A program made the translations under genes and the position numbers. Under the pieces are notes generated by a model. It had not been told where the DNA came from. It did no database searches and saw only the letters and a list, made by a program, of their open reading frames with translations. A DNA stretch of 64,000 nt from Phycisphaerales bacterium UBA7800. Its GTDB lineage: Bacteria > Planctomycetota > Phycisphaerae > Phycisphaerales > Phycisphaeraceae. Positions 1 to 9,941 of this stretch are shown here, piece after piece (within the stretch, counting starts at the first letter, position 1; every line of letters starts with the position of its first letter). The stretch lies in assembly GCA_002480565.1 (NCBI GenBank), contig DLCK01000029.1:45142-109141 (forward strand), written 5' to 3'.

Positions 1-177
1 CACTTGCCCTATTCAGGTTAGCCCCAAGGTCTATACAACGACGCACGAATGATGAAAAAAGTGATCTGCGTTTATCTATAACGGAAGTGGACGATCTGCA
101 ATTACGATGATTGACATAGGAATACGGCGGACACTGACCACACGGGACAATGTCTGTACGTTTGGTAGTCAATCATC
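1..177. other. Upstream region, no gene seen
   Basis: No ORF with a credible start or Shine-Dalgarno was found here. It presumably carries the promoter of the signalling genes that begin at 178, but no convincing -35/-10 pair stood out. Confidence 0.4.
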
Positions 178-2502
178 ATGCGCAAACAGACCACATCATC
201 CTGGCTGCATCTTAAAGCAATCCTGCGTCATGTCAGATTGGCTTATTCCTCACCGATCCCCAGACGTATTCTAATCGTCATGGTCGCCTTGAACCTGATT
301 GTCTGCTCATTGGCTACTTGGCAATACTACAACTGGTCCTATCAACAGGATATGGCACATCGCAAACAACTCACCGCGCACATCCTCTCGCAATTCAAGC
401 GATATGAGTCAATACTACTGGGATGCAACAGCTTCTTTAATGCCAGCAACGAAGTCACCAATGATGAATGGGATCAATTCATTGAAGGGTTGAAGATTAA
501 TAGTAAGTATCCAGCTCTGATTGATCTGGGCGTGATCCGATACAAACCTACAACTCTCACTAGTTCTGATGACAATCCCGCTAAAGCCAATGCTCCCGAA
601 GACTGGTCTGCCAAAATACTCAAGCGTTATTGCTTTGTTTTAGATGACCTTGAGGATATCGAACGGTTTGACACATCCGCTTTAATCCGTGAAAAGCTTC
701 TGGAATCTGCAAGAGACCGCAAGATTGTGTGCATGCCGACAATCGCCAATTGGCTCTGTGCGGAAAACTCATCCACATTGATGATGCCGTTGTACAAAGA
801 AAAAAACAATTCCAAAAATTCCGACTCTGCTTTTGACATTGACAATTTGTACGGGTGGGTCGCTATCGCCATGGACTTGGACAAGTTAATTGAGCTTAAC
901 ACGATCAACGCAGTCAATGGCGAAATAATTAAGCTTACATATGTCGATTCTGATCTATTGGCAAATGATCACATCTCTTTGGAAAACCTTCAAAAGGACA
1001 TGAACGGCCCCCAATCAAAGACGACGCATCATATCGCAGGCGGTGTCTGGGCAGTACAAATCACCGAACAGCCCTCAGCACAAGCTAGTATCGTATTCCT
1101 GCTGCTGAGTAGTATTCTAATGGCAGGACTATTGATCAGTCTTCTGTTTAGTGGATTACTGGGCGCTAGTATTTCGAGTCATCAACATGCCATGCAAATG
1201 ATCGCGATCAAAAGCAAAGCGTTGATCGAATCCGAGCAACGCACGCGTGAAATTCTCGATACGGCCAACGAAGCCTTTCTAGCATGTAATTTTACCGGAC
1301 ACATCGTCGATTGGAGTAAACAAGCACAGAGACTTTTCGGGTACAGCAAAGACCAAATCATCGGACGGACGCTCACCCAAGCCATACTATTCGACAAACA
1401 ACAGGTCGACGCGACACATGGCGGGTTAAGACAGCTTCTAGCAGGAAGTAGTAGTGGCCAACGCATCGAACTCACCGCACAAAATGCTTCTGGAAAAACC
1501 TTTCCTATTGAAATGTCCATCTCGCCAATGCAGACCAACGATGGTTTTATCTTTAACGCGTTCGTGCATGACATCACGGATCGCAAGATGATGCAGACCC
1601 AGCTCTCGCATGTTCAGAAACTCGAATCCATGGGCGAACTGGCGGCAGGTATTGCTCATGAAATCAATACCCCAACGCAGTATGTCGGTGATAACACGCG
1701 GTTTCTCAAAGATGCATTTTCCGAGTTGGATCAAGCCCAGACTGCCGTCAGTGAATATGTCAATGCCATCAAAAATGAAGAATCGACACAGAACCCAGAA
1801 TTTAAACATCTCCTTGAAGTGTTGGATACATTGGATTTGGAATTCCTGCACGAGGAAATTCCCACCGCCATTGAACAGACCCTTGATGGGATCAGTCGTG
1901 TGGCTGAAATCGTGCGCTCGATGAAAAATTTTGCTCATCCGGGGACAGAAAACAAACAGCTCTGCAACCTCAATCAGGCAATCCAAAGCACCACGGTTGT
2001 CAGTCGCAATGTCTGGAAATATGTTTCAGACCTTAAACTGGACCTGGCACCTGATCTACCACAAGTCAACTGCACGCCTGGCGAGATTAATCAGGTGGTT
2101 CTCAATCTGATTGTCAACGCGTCGCATGCCATTGAAGACAAGCAAAAGGCTTTGGGTGATGAGAGCAAAGGCTTGATCACCATACACACAAGCCAAATAG
2201 GTGACAAAGTTAAAATCCAAGTCACCGATTCAGGTAACGGTATCCCCAGTGAAATACGAGACCGTATCTACGATCCGTTTAGCACCACCAAAGAAGTCGG
2301 ACGCGGCACCGGCCAGGGATTGGCAATCGCGCGAACAGTGATTGTCGACAAACATATGGGCGAAATCAGCTTCGAAACTCAAGACGGTGAAGGGACCACG
2401 TTCACAATCATCCTCCCTATTGACTGTGAAACAGAGGTCGAAACAGAAGTCGATACCGAACAAGAACAACAAACTGTTGATCAGGATCAAGAGAGCCATT
2501 AA
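178..2502 (+). CDS. CHASE-PAS hybrid-type sensor histidine kinase (membrane)
   Basis: A 774-residue membrane sensor kinase. A transmembrane helix lies near residues 32-50, followed by an extracytoplasmic region resembling a CHASE domain (roughly 60-290, with a 'YPALIDLGVIRY' stretch) and a second helix near 303-330. A PAS domain follows (about 350-470), then a HisKA-type H box with His494 in 'AAGIAHEINTPTQYVGD', then an HATPase_c domain with N and G boxes ('NLIVNASHA', 'GRGTGQGLAIA'). There is no receiver domain on this protein. Its TAA stop overlaps the ATG of the next gene by one base (TAATG), which suggests translational coupling to the REC-HDOD protein and hence a kinase/output pair. The ligand is unknown. 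The tail is rich in Glu, Thr and Val and looks disordered. Confidence 0.88.
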   Translation: MRKQTTSSWLHLKAILRHVRLAYSSPIPRRILIVMVALNLIVCSLATWQYYNWSYQQDMAHRKQLTAHILSQFKRYESILLGCNSFFNASNEVTNDEWDQFIEGLKINSKYPALIDLGVIRYKPTTLTSSDDNPAKANAPEDWSAKILKRYCFVLDDLEDIERFDTSALIREKLLESARDRKIVCMPTIANWLCAENSSTLMMPLYKEKNNSKNSDSAFDIDNLYGWVAIAMDLDKLIELNTINAVNGEIIKLTYVDSDLLANDHISLENLQKDMNGPQSKTTHHIAGGVWAVQITEQPSAQASIVFLLLSSILMAGLLISLLFSGLLGASISSHQHAMQMIAIKSKALIESEQRTREILDTANEAFLACNFTGHIVDWSKQAQRLFGYSKDQIIGRTLTQAILFDKQQVDATHGGLRQLLAGSSSGQRIELTAQNASGKTFPIEMSISPMQTNDGFIFNAFVHDITDRKMMQTQLSHVQKLESMGELAAGIAHEINTPTQYVGDNTRFLKDAFSELDQAQTAVSEYVNAIKNEESTQNPEFKHLLEVLDTLDLEFLHEEIPTAIEQTLDGISRVAEIVRSMKNFAHPGTENKQLCNLNQAIQSTTVVSRNVWKYVSDLKLDLAPDLPQVNCTPGEINQVVLNLIVNASHAIEDKQKALGDESKGLITIHTSQIGDKVKIQVTDSGNGIPSEIRDRIYDPFSTTKEVGRGTGQGLAIARTVIVDKHMGEISFETQDGEGTTFTIILPIDCETEVETEVDTEQEQQTVDQDQESH

Positions 2503-3692
2503 TGCCTGAAAAATTGCACATAATATTTGTTGATGATGAGTTGAATATTCTTCAAGGACTCCGTCGACAATTCCGCAGCCAACGTCACGAGTGGGAAATG
2601 CACTTTGTAGACAGCGGTGCTGCGACGATGGAGTTGCTTAAGACACGTCATTTTGATGTCATTGTCAGTGACATGCGTATGCCAGAGATGGATGGCGCCC
2701 AACTCCTATCACTGATCAAACAACAGTACCCGCATATGGTTCGCATTGTCCTCTCGGGATACAGCGATCAAAACATGACATTGCGTGCAGCTGAATCTGC
2801 ACATCGATATCTCTCTAAGCCCTGTGATGCTGAAGAACTCCAACAGACTGTACTCAAATCATTAGCAATGCAACAGTCCATTCACAGTCATGAACTCATT
2901 GATCTGGTTGCACAAGTTGATGCGTTGCCCTCTCCTCCTGCGCTTTACCAGGAACTCACTGAACTCATTGAGTCAGAATATTCCAATGTGCAGATCATCA
3001 GTCATACGATCCGCAAAGACCCTGCAATGACCGCCAAAATTTTGCAGTTGGTTAACTCCAGTTTCTTTGGTCTACGTCAGCGTGTAACCAACGTCGCTGA
3101 TGCAGTTAAATTACTGGGGCGAGCATTAATTCATTCCATCGCCCTTTCAGCTAATTTGTTTCGTCAACTCAACAGCCCTCACAAACAATTGACCAACCTG
3201 TGGGAACATAGTTATGAAGTCGCCTGTCTTGCAAGACATATCACCATGCACCAGCAACTCCCCAAGGAGATGGCTGATGCCGCCTTTACTGCTGGTTTAT
3301 TGCACGATACAGGCAAGCTTGTCCTCTCCACGCGTATGAGCGACCAATACACGAAGATACTCGATGAAGTCGAAACCACTGGCAATCCTGACTGGCAAAT
3401 TGAAAAAGAAGCATTTGGATTCAACCACGCGGACATTGGTGGATACCTGCTTAAACTCTGGGGACTCCCTGATCACGTGGTCAGTGGGGTTGTTTTTCAT
3501 CACGAACCAATGGCCAGCCATGAAAACCAATTTACGCTGCTCTGTGCCGTACATGTTGCAGATCATCTGATTTCCCGACAACATAATCCCGGCAAACCCA
3601 ATATGCTCGACCGTGAGTACATCGACCATCTTGGACTCAACGATTCCATTGCCAACTGGGAAGCATTGGTGACCAAGGCCAGTGCAGCATAG
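2502..3692 (+). CDS. Response regulator, REC-HDOD
   Basis: A 396-residue two-domain regulator. Residues 1-120 form a receiver with the acidic pair Asp11/Asp12, phosphoacceptor Asp57 in 'VSDMRMP', and Lys in 'LSKPC'. Residues about 135-350 form an HDOD domain ('LPSPPALYQEL', 'KILQLVNSSFFGL', 'LLHDTGKLV', 'FHHEP'). HDOD proteins are linked to signalling output and regulation of nucleotide messengers, usually without a proven enzyme activity. It is co-translated with the kinase upstream and followed 11 bases later by another receiver protein. The natural reading is that the kinase phosphorylates this protein. It shares architecture with the gene at 5147, so the two are likely paralogues. Confidence 0.88.
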   Translation: MPEKLHIIFVDDELNILQGLRRQFRSQRHEWEMHFVDSGAATMELLKTRHFDVIVSDMRMPEMDGAQLLSLIKQQYPHMVRIVLSGYSDQNMTLRAAESAHRYLSKPCDAEELQQTVLKSLAMQQSIHSHELIDLVAQVDALPSPPALYQELTELIESEYSNVQIISHTIRKDPAMTAKILQLVNSSFFGLRQRVTNVADAVKLLGRALIHSIALSANLFRQLNSPHKQLTNLWEHSYEVACLARHITMHQQLPKEMADAAFTAGLLHDTGKLVLSTRMSDQYTKILDEVETTGNPDWQIEKEAFGFNHADIGGYLLKLWGLPDHVVSGVVFHHEPMASHENQFTLLCAVHVADHLISRQHNPGKPNMLDREYIDHLGLNDSIANWEALVTKASAA

Positions 3693-3703
3693 GAAGCAGA
3701 TAT

Positions 3704-4975
3704 ATGTCCCCCGACAAGCCCAACGAAACAATTCTTTTTGTGGATGATGAGCCTAATGTACTTAGCGGTATCCGTCGCCAGTTGCACAAGACGTTTCATG
3801 TCGTCACCGCTGAAGGCCCACACAAAGCGTTGGAAGTCATCAAAGAGAGTACCACGCCGTTTGCCATTATCGTCGCCGACATGCGCATGCCACAGATCAA
3901 TGGTGTTGAACTCCTCAAACAGGTGGCAACTCTAACACCCAACACCGTTCGTATGATGCTCACTGGCAATGCCGATCAGCAGACTGCCATCGACGCAATC
4001 AATCTTGGCAATATATTTCGATTCCTCAATAAACCTTGCAGTCCTGAACAACTCACACAAGCCATCGAAGCAGGAATCAAGCAGTACCGTCTTGTCACTG
4101 CTGAGCGTGAGTTGCTGGAAAAAACACTTCGTGGCAGCATTCGCATTCTCACTGAAATCCTATCAATCGCAGACCCAGAGAGCTTTGGCCGATCCGAAAA
4201 AATCCGACATAAAATCAAACTCATGCTTCCCAAGATGCAACTCGACAAACCATGGGAGTTGGATCTGGCAGCCATGCTCGCGCCATTAGGGACCGTGACA
4301 ATCCCCCGTGACCTGATCATCAAACAGGCCAATGACGAGTCATTGCTAGCCAACGAACGACAGGTCATCGACAGCGCCCCGGAAATAGCGCACCGCTTGA
4401 TTCAAAATATCCCCCGACTGGGTGAAGTCTCGCAAATCGTGCTCTACCAAAAAAAATACTATGACGGCAGCGGCTTTCCAGCCAATGACGTCAAAGGTGA
4501 TGACATCCCTCTGGGCGCTCGTGTCTTGCGAATACTTGTCGATGTGATCGAACTTGAAGAAAACAATCATCCCGTCAACGATGTGGTCGCCATCATGCGT
4601 CGCAAACCACATCTTTACGATCCACATCTGCTTGACCTTGCGTTGGGAACACTTGCAGAAACACAGGTCACCGTTCGCAAGAAAATCAATATTTATGATC
4701 TGCGTGTGGGCATGATTATTGCGGATGATGTCTGCATGTCCAATGGCGCACTACTGATCCGCAGTGGGCAAATTATTTCCAACACTATCAAGGAACGCCT
4801 GACGAACTATTACTTCTCAGGACGTATCACCGATCACATCATTGTGTTGACCACTGAAGAACTCAGTGCTGACCAACCAGCAGAAAACCAATCATCAACG
4901 ACAACTTCAGACTCTGATTCTCAAACGCCCAAACTCTCGTCACAATTGATATCGGACGACGGCTATATCAGCTGA
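3704..4975 (+). CDS. Response regulator with degenerate HD-GYP domain
   Basis: A 423-residue protein. The N-terminal receiver has Asp14/Asp15, phosphoacceptor Asp59 in 'VADMRMP', and Lys in 'LNKPC'. The second half follows the layout of an HD-GYP domain, the usual c-di-GMP phosphodiesterase fold of RpfG-like regulators. The metal-binding HD is replaced: the expected 'LLHDIGK' position reads 'MLAPLGT'. The early His ('GGHSERV') reads 'FGRSEKIR'. The GYP region is kept as 'YYDGSGFP'. Loss of metal ligands predicts a non-catalytic sensor or scaffold. The Ser/Thr/Gln-rich C-terminus (after about residue 385) looks disordered. A Shine-Dalgarno-like AGGAAG precedes the ATG by 6-7 bases. It sits in the same run as the kinase at 178. 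Confidence 0.82.
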   Translation: MSPDKPNETILFVDDEPNVLSGIRRQLHKTFHVVTAEGPHKALEVIKESTTPFAIIVADMRMPQINGVELLKQVATLTPNTVRMMLTGNADQQTAIDAINLGNIFRFLNKPCSPEQLTQAIEAGIKQYRLVTAERELLEKTLRGSIRILTEILSIADPESFGRSEKIRHKIKLMLPKMQLDKPWELDLAAMLAPLGTVTIPRDLIIKQANDESLLANERQVIDSAPEIAHRLIQNIPRLGEVSQIVLYQKKYYDGSGFPANDVKGDDIPLGARVLRILVDVIELEENNHPVNDVVAIMRRKPHLYDPHLLDLALGTLAETQVTVRKKINIYDLRVGMIIADDVCMSNGALLIRSGQIISNTIKERLTNYYFSGRITDHIIVLTTEELSADQPAENQSSTTTSDSDSQTPKLSSQLISDDGYIS

Positions 4976-5146
4976 TCCCTTGACAACCCCTACAAACAAA
5001 ACAATCCTCATATCTGTCGCTTTCGTCACACAACACATTGCGTCCGAGAAGTTATCACTATCACAAAAGCATTACTAAAACTCGAATTGTATGGTTCACA
5101 TACCTCAGTTTCACTGCTACCGACTCGATGATGAAAGGACGCAGAT

Positions 5147-6355
5147 ATGACGCAACAGATTGACAGGATCGTTTTCGTTGATGACGACCCACAGGTACTT
5201 CGCGCATTGGAAGTCTTATTACGGTCTCGCAAGAACCAATGGGAAGTTCATTATCTCAACAGCGCTCAGGCAGCTTTAAATTTAATGGATGCCCAGCGCG
5301 TCGACGTACTGGTCACCGACATGATGATGCCGATGATGGATGGCAGTACCTTACTTAACCATGTGGTGCAAAAGCATCCGGAAATCTTCCGTGTGGTCAT
5401 GTCCGCCAATACCGATCGTCAACAGACCCTGGCTAACCTGGACTTGATCCATCAATACATCACTAAACCCGTCACAGGCCACGAACTGATTCACGTTGTC
5501 GACCGAGCCTGTCAATTGCGTAAACTTGTCTGTCATGAAGGTCTTCGTCGACACATTGCACAGATCAACATGATTCCCTGTCGACCTCAAACCTATCGCA
5601 AACTCAGAGAACTACTCTCACAACCAATCTTTGCACACAATGCCATCAGCCAGGTGATCAGCCGTGATCCGGGCATGACCAGCAAACTGCTTCAATGGGT
5701 CAACTCCAACTTCTTTGGCATCCGCCAACGCATCACGGATGTGCATCAAGCGGTGAATCTGCTCGGTGCAGACCTGTTATATGACATCGTTGAAAAATGC
5801 CACGCCTTTGACGAACCCTCTACCCTGAGTCCAAGCCAGATTGAACGCAATGAACTCTGGGATCACAGTGTCAGAGTCGCCGCTTACGCCAAGGCCATTA
5901 TGGTCAATCAAGTCCATGCCCAGCAACAGGACTTTCAGGACGCGCACACCGCAGGTTTGCTCCATGACATTGGTAAATTGATCATGGTCGAATATTTTGG
6001 CAGACGCTACACCCAACTCATGCACAAGGCACATGACATGTCGCTGAACCTGCGTGAATTGGAACTTGAAGAACTGGGCGTCACCCACGGGCAGGTCGGC
6101 GCGTATCTGTTAGGACTTTGGGGACTTCCCGACTGCATCATCGACGCAGTAGCCAATCACGATCAACCTGCTCAGCCAATGGAAGCTGGCATGACGCTTC
6201 AAGCAATTGTCTATATGGCCAACATGATGGACCAGAACGAAGTCGGCCCCAGACAGTATCCCAATACTCAGGCGATTGACCCGGACATGCTTGTGGATAC
6301 GATCCGTAAGGACACCGTCGGACGTCTGGACCTTGCCATCAGTATCGCAGCATAA
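5147..6355 (+). CDS. Response regulator, REC-HDOD (second copy)
   Basis: A 402-residue paralogue of the protein at 2502. The receiver has Asp12/Asp13, phosphoacceptor Asp58 in 'VTDMMMP', and Lys in 'ITKPV'. The HDOD domain reads 'IPCRPQTYRKL', 'KLLQWVNSNFFGI', 'LLHDIGKLIM' and 'NHDQP'. AAGGA lies about 10 bases before the ATG. A 171-base gap separates it from the preceding gene, so it may have its own promoter. A strong terminator follows at 6546. Two REC-HDOD proteins plus one REC/degenerate HD-GYP protein beside a single kinase suggest a branched phosphorelay output; partner specificity cannot be read from sequence. Confidence 0.86.
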   Translation: MTQQIDRIVFVDDDPQVLRALEVLLRSRKNQWEVHYLNSAQAALNLMDAQRVDVLVTDMMMPMMDGSTLLNHVVQKHPEIFRVVMSANTDRQQTLANLDLIHQYITKPVTGHELIHVVDRACQLRKLVCHEGLRRHIAQINMIPCRPQTYRKLRELLSQPIFAHNAISQVISRDPGMTSKLLQWVNSNFFGIRQRITDVHQAVNLLGADLLYDIVEKCHAFDEPSTLSPSQIERNELWDHSVRVAAYAKAIMVNQVHAQQQDFQDAHTAGLLHDIGKLIMVEYFGRRYTQLMHKAHDMSLNLRELELEELGVTHGQVGAYLLGLWGLPDCIIDAVANHDQPAQPMEAGMTLQAIVYMANMMDQNEVGPRQYPNTQAIDPDMLVDTIRKDTVGRLDLAISIAA

Positions 6356-6545
6356 TTTGCCTGTCATACCATCCCGTTAAGACCTCGTGCTTGCTTGAGC
6401 ACCGCAAGTCAATGCGATGCAGGTGAGGATATTGATCAAGATACTTGCACCAGATTCACATCCGATGCTCAATTAACTGCAACGCACGAGTTGTAAACGG
6501 GATCGGTAACATTGAAAAATCGATCGTTACCATTCCGCCTCAATG

Positions 6546-6588
6546 AAACAGGCTCCGTGTTTGTCGCACGGAGCCTGTTTTTTTGTAT
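6546..6588 (+). terminator. Rho-independent terminator
   Basis: A 14-bp perfect stem (6546-6559 with 6567-6580), a 7-base loop, and a run of T on the plus strand (6578-6584). It ends the signalling run at 5147-6355. On the minus strand it also lies just past citrate synthase and could act weakly there (only TTT follows). Confidence 0.9.
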
Positions 6589-6622
6589 GTCTATTTAATT
6601 GTCGTTTAAATGGCGTCGACTG

Positions 6623-7915
6623 TTATCGTTTTTCCATTGGAACGTAATCACGTTCATTGGCACCGACATAAATCTGACGCGGGCGAGCAATGCGGCCGGT
6701 GGGATTGTCGAAGGCTTCTTTCCAGTGAGCAATCCAACCGGGCATACGACCGATGGCAAACATCACGGTAAACATATCCGTGGGGATACCCATCGCACGA
6801 AGAATAATACCCGAGTAGAAGTCAACGTTCGGATACAGGTTGCGATCCTTGAAGTAGCTGTCATTAAGAGCAACTTCTTCAAGTTCACGAGCCAAGTCAA
6901 GCAAGGGATCCTGGACACCAAGCTTGGCCAAAACCACGTCGGCAATACCCTTGAGGATTTTTGCGCGGGGGTCAAAGCTCTTGTACACACGGTGTCCAAA
7001 GCCCCAAAGAAGTTCTTCCTTGTTGCGGACGCGTTCAAGATACTTGTCCATGGGGATGCCTTCATCCTTGATGTACTGAAGCATCTTGAGCACTGCAACG
7101 TTTGCACCGCCGTGCTTGGGACCCCAAAGGGCACAGACACCAGCAGAGCAGCTTGCAAAAAGATTGGCACCGGAGGAAGCAACCATCTTGACCGTCGAGG
7201 TCGAGCAGTTCTGTTCGTGATCAGCATGGAGAATCAAGAACAAACGCAAGGCCTGAGCAACATCGGGATCCGGTTCATGATTCTGATAAGGAATCGAGAA
7301 CATCATGTGCAGGAAGTTATTGCAGTATGACAAATCAGGACGTGGGTAGATGATCGGTTCACCGATTGAGGTCTTGTAAGCAGCAGCGGCGATGGTTCGG
7401 ACCTTGGAGATCAAACGGGCAGCAGCTGTTTCAAAGTTCGAATCGTCTTCCATCGTCATCACGTCGGGGTGATAACAACTCACGGCATTGATCATGGCAG
7501 AAAGTGTAGCCATAGGATGTGCATTGGCGGGGAAGCCGTCATAGTTCTTGTGCAGACCTTCGTGAAGCATTTCATGCTCAGTGAGCAGTCCACGGAAGTT
7601 GGCAAGCTTTTCCTTTGAAGGCAATTCGCCGTAGATCAAAAGCAGTGCCGTTTCGATGAACGTACTGTGCTCTGCGATCTGCTCAATAGGAATACCGCGA
7701 TAACGCAGAATCCCTTTTTCACCATCAATGAAAGTGATGGCCGACTTGCATGAGCCGGTGTTGCCATAACCATCATCGAGAGTGATGTAACCCGTCTGTG
7801 CACGGAGCTTGGAAATATCCAAACCGTGCTCATTTTCCGTACCCACTACGATTGGAAGTTCAATATCCTTATCGTCGAGTTTCACATTAACTGAATTGCT
7901 TGCTGTTGCTGTCAT
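6623..7915 (-). CDS. gltA: Citrate synthase
   Basis: A 430-residue type II (GltA-like) citrate synthase, which condenses oxaloacetate and acetyl-CoA at entry to the TCA cycle in the cytoplasm. Visible active-site landmarks are 'LHADHEQNCST' (first catalytic His region), 'GPKHGGAN', 'GFGHRVYKSFDPRA' (second His), and 'PNVDFYSG' (catalytic Asp). Length is typical. The first ~45 residues match the N-terminal beta domain of long bacterial forms. AGGAG lies 7-8 bases before the ATG. It appears monocistronic, with a 425-base upstream gap. Confidence 0.97.
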   Translation of the reverse strand: MTATASNSVNVKLDDKDIELPIVVGTENEHGLDISKLRAQTGYITLDDGYGNTGSCKSAITFIDGEKGILRYRGIPIEQIAEHSTFIETALLLIYGELPSKEKLANFRGLLTEHEMLHEGLHKNYDGFPANAHPMATLSAMINAVSCYHPDVMTMEDDSNFETAAARLISKVRTIAAAAYKTSIGEPIIYPRPDLSYCNNFLHMMFSIPYQNHEPDPDVAQALRLFLILHADHEQNCSTSTVKMVASSGANLFASCSAGVCALWGPKHGGANVAVLKMLQYIKDEGIPMDKYLERVRNKEELLWGFGHRVYKSFDPRAKILKGIADVVLAKLGVQDPLLDLARELEEVALNDSYFKDRNLYPNVDFYSGIILRAMGIPTDMFTVMFAIGRMPGWIAHWKEAFDNPTGRIARPRQIYVGANERDYVPMEKR

Positions 7916-8340
7916 CGTTCTCCTACCTGTCTGACGGGGGGTTAATATTGCTGATAGGGCTAAATCAAATTACACCGCGGTTGTTAATCCACGCAGGATT
8001 TAACAGACAATTACGTCTCTAAATCAACTAAAACAAAGAACTTGCCGGAAACAGATCTTTTTTGATCTTCCACCAGATTCATCTTAGCAACGCTTGGCGT
8101 TACTAGCCAGTCCCACTTTATCAAGAACTGGAAAAATCAATATCAGTCGGACTTAGAAGATTTTTGGATCGTATGATCCACACGACAATCTAACCACAAG
8201 TTCCAGCCATCCATTGCTGAAAACCGACTTATATCATGCATTATTTTGCTGTGGGGGCACTTTGACCGCAGAGCTTTTGCATGCAAACTGAAGACTCGGC
8301 AGTCTTCGTTGACTGCCGAGTCTCAGAAATTTCTTACAGA
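7916..8340. other. Intergenic region upstream of citrate synthase
   Basis: 425 bases with no gene. It holds the gltA promoter/5' UTR (no confident -35/-10), a 6-bp inverted repeat with 4-base spacer at 8165-8180 (possible operator), and the hairpin at 8292-8323 that probably ends the ATP synthase operon. Confidence 0.5.
8292..8323 (-). terminator. Probable terminator of the ATP synthase operon
   Basis: A 13-bp perfect stem (8292-8304 with 8311-8323) and a 6-base loop lie 18 bases past the atpA stop. The T tract on the minus strand is short and interrupted, so termination efficiency is uncertain. Its position argues that the operon ends at atpA. Confidence 0.6.
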
Positions 8341-9882
8341 TTACTGACCTGATTTCCAGGTCGATTTGAACTGCTTGATCGACTCGGCAAGCTTGTCAGC
8401 CAAATCACTGCTGATGGCTTGGGCGGCAACAAGCTCTTCACGCAAGGCGCTACCGGCGGACTTGAAGTGCTCAAGCAGGTCGGCGGCAAAGGCGGGAACG
8501 TCAGCCTTACTCACGTTATCCAAATACCCCTTGGAGCCGGCGAAAATCTGAAGCACTTCGTCAATCACATCCATTGGGACATATTGAGGCTGCTTGAGCA
8601 ATTCCACCATGGCCGCACCACGGTCAAGCTGACGCTGGGTCGCAGCATCAAGGTCCGTACCCAACTGAGCAAATGCTTCAAGTTCACGGAACGCAGCAAG
8701 GTCCAAACGCAGTGAACCGGCCACCTGTTTCATCGCCTTAATCTGAGCGTTACCACCCACACGGGAGACGGAAATACCGACGTTAATAGCAGGACGGACA
8801 CCGGCAAAGAACAGTTCGGGTTCAAGGTAAATCTGACCGTCGGTAATCGAAATCACGTTGGTCGGAATGTACGCTGAAACGTCACCTTCCTGGGTTTCAA
8901 TGATGGGCAATGCCGTCAGTGAACCGCCACCGTTTTCGTCAGACAACTTGGTTGCACGTTCGAGCAGACGGCTATGCAGATAGAAAACGTCACCGGGATA
9001 AGCTTCACGGCCTGGAGGACGCTTAAGCAGCAGGGACAACTGGCGATAAGCCACAGCCTGCTTGGACAAGTCGTCATACACGCAGAGCACGTGTTGGCCT
9101 TTCCACATGAAGTATTCACCCATCGCACAACCGGCGTATGGCGCGATGTACTGCATGGGAGCAGAGTCGGCAGCAGAAGCACAGACCACGGTCGTGTATT
9201 CCATCGCGCCGTTTTCAGTCAATGCGTCCACCACAGCAGCGACGGTCGATTCTTTCTGCCCCACTGCAACGTAGATACAGTAGACCGGCTCATCAGTCTG
9301 ATGGGTGTACTTCTGGTTGATGATGGTGTCGATGGCCACAGCCGTCTTACCGGTTTTACGGTCACCAATGATCAGTTCACGTTGGCCACGACCGATGGGA
9401 ATCATTGAGTCCACAGCTTTGATACCGGTTTGAAGTGGCATCTTCACGGGCTGGCGGTCTGCAATACCTGGAGCAATGATGTCCATCTTGCGAGTTTCGT
9501 TGGATTGCACGGGCCCCTTGCCGTCCATGGGTTCACCCAATGGGTTGAGCACGCGGCCAAGCACACCTTCGCCCACGGGAACCGAAAGCAGTTCACCGGT
9601 GGAGCGAACGGAGTCGCCTTCTTTGATTTTCAGATAGTCACCGAAGATGACTGCACCGACGAGATCATTTTCAAGGTTGAAAACCTGGCCGGAGATTTTC
9701 TCACCCGCTTCGGTTTCAAACTCAAGCATTTCGCCAGCGCGAGCTTCACTGAGTCCGTAGATGCGGGCAATGCCGTCACCGACTTCAATAACCTGACCGA
9801 CCTGGGAAACTTCCAGTTCGGAGGAATAACGTTCGACTTCTTGTTTGATGACGTTGGTGATTTCGTCGGTACGAATTTTCAT
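8341..9882 (-). CDS. atpA: F1 ATP synthase subunit alpha
   Basis: A 513-residue F1 alpha subunit, the non-catalytic nucleotide-binding partner of beta. It has the P-loop '[10 protein letters not shown]', '[10 protein letters not shown]', and the alpha signature region '[14 protein letters not shown]'. N-terminal residues follow the typical '[13 protein letters not shown]' pattern. AAGG lies 8 bases before the ATG, between the start and the repeat at 9902. In most bacteria atpG, atpD and atpC follow atpA. Here a hairpin and then citrate synthase follow instead, so the catalytic beta and stalk subunits must be encoded outside the window. A 450-base repeat-flanked cassette separates it from atpH. 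Confidence 0.98.
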   Translation of the reverse strand: MKIRTDEITNVIKQEVERYSSELEVSQVGQVIEVGDGIARIYGLSEARAGEMLEFETEAGEKISGQVFNLENDLVGAVIFGDYLKIKEGDSVRSTGELLSVPVGEGVLGRVLNPLGEPMDGKGPVQSNETRKMDIIAPGIADRQPVKMPLQTGIKAVDSMIPIGRGQRELIIGDRKTGKTAVAIDTIINQKYTHQTDEPVYCIYVAVGQKESTVAAVVDALTENGAMEYTTVVCASAADSAPMQYIAPYAGCAMGEYFMWKGQHVLCVYDDLSKQAVAYRQLSLLLKRPPGREAYPGDVFYLHSRLLERATKLSDENGGGSLTALPIIETQEGDVSAYIPTNVISITDGQIYLEPELFFAGVRPAINVGISVSRVGGNAQIKAMKQVAGSLRLDLAAFRELEAFAQLGTDLDAATQRQLDRGAAMVELLKQPQYVPMDVIDEVLQIFAGSKGYLDNVSKADVPAFAADLLEHFKSAGSALREELVAAQAISSDLADKLAESIKQFKSTWKSGQ

Positions 9883-9901
9883 TATTCAAACCTTGTTTGT
9901 A

Positions 9902-9934
9902 GGGACTAGTGACTAGCGACTTGGGACTAGGGAA
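9902..9934. repeat. Terminal inverted repeat, left arm (heptad-periodic)
   Basis: 31 bases here (9902-9932) are the exact reverse complement of 10321-10351; identity extends two bases inward to 9934/10319. Internally it is built of 7-base units of the form GGGACTA, GTGACTA, GCGACTT, GGGACTA. Confidence 0.95.
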
Positions 9935-9941
9935 GAAAAAA

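Noticed and set aside
6599..7330. 243-residue ORF on the plus strand opposite citrate synthase
   Set aside because: It is fully antisense to gltA, whose motifs are clear, and has no recognisable domain or ribosome-binding site.
9430..9909. 159-residue ORF opposite the N-terminal part of atpA
   Set aside because: Antisense shadow of a conserved gene with no supporting signals.
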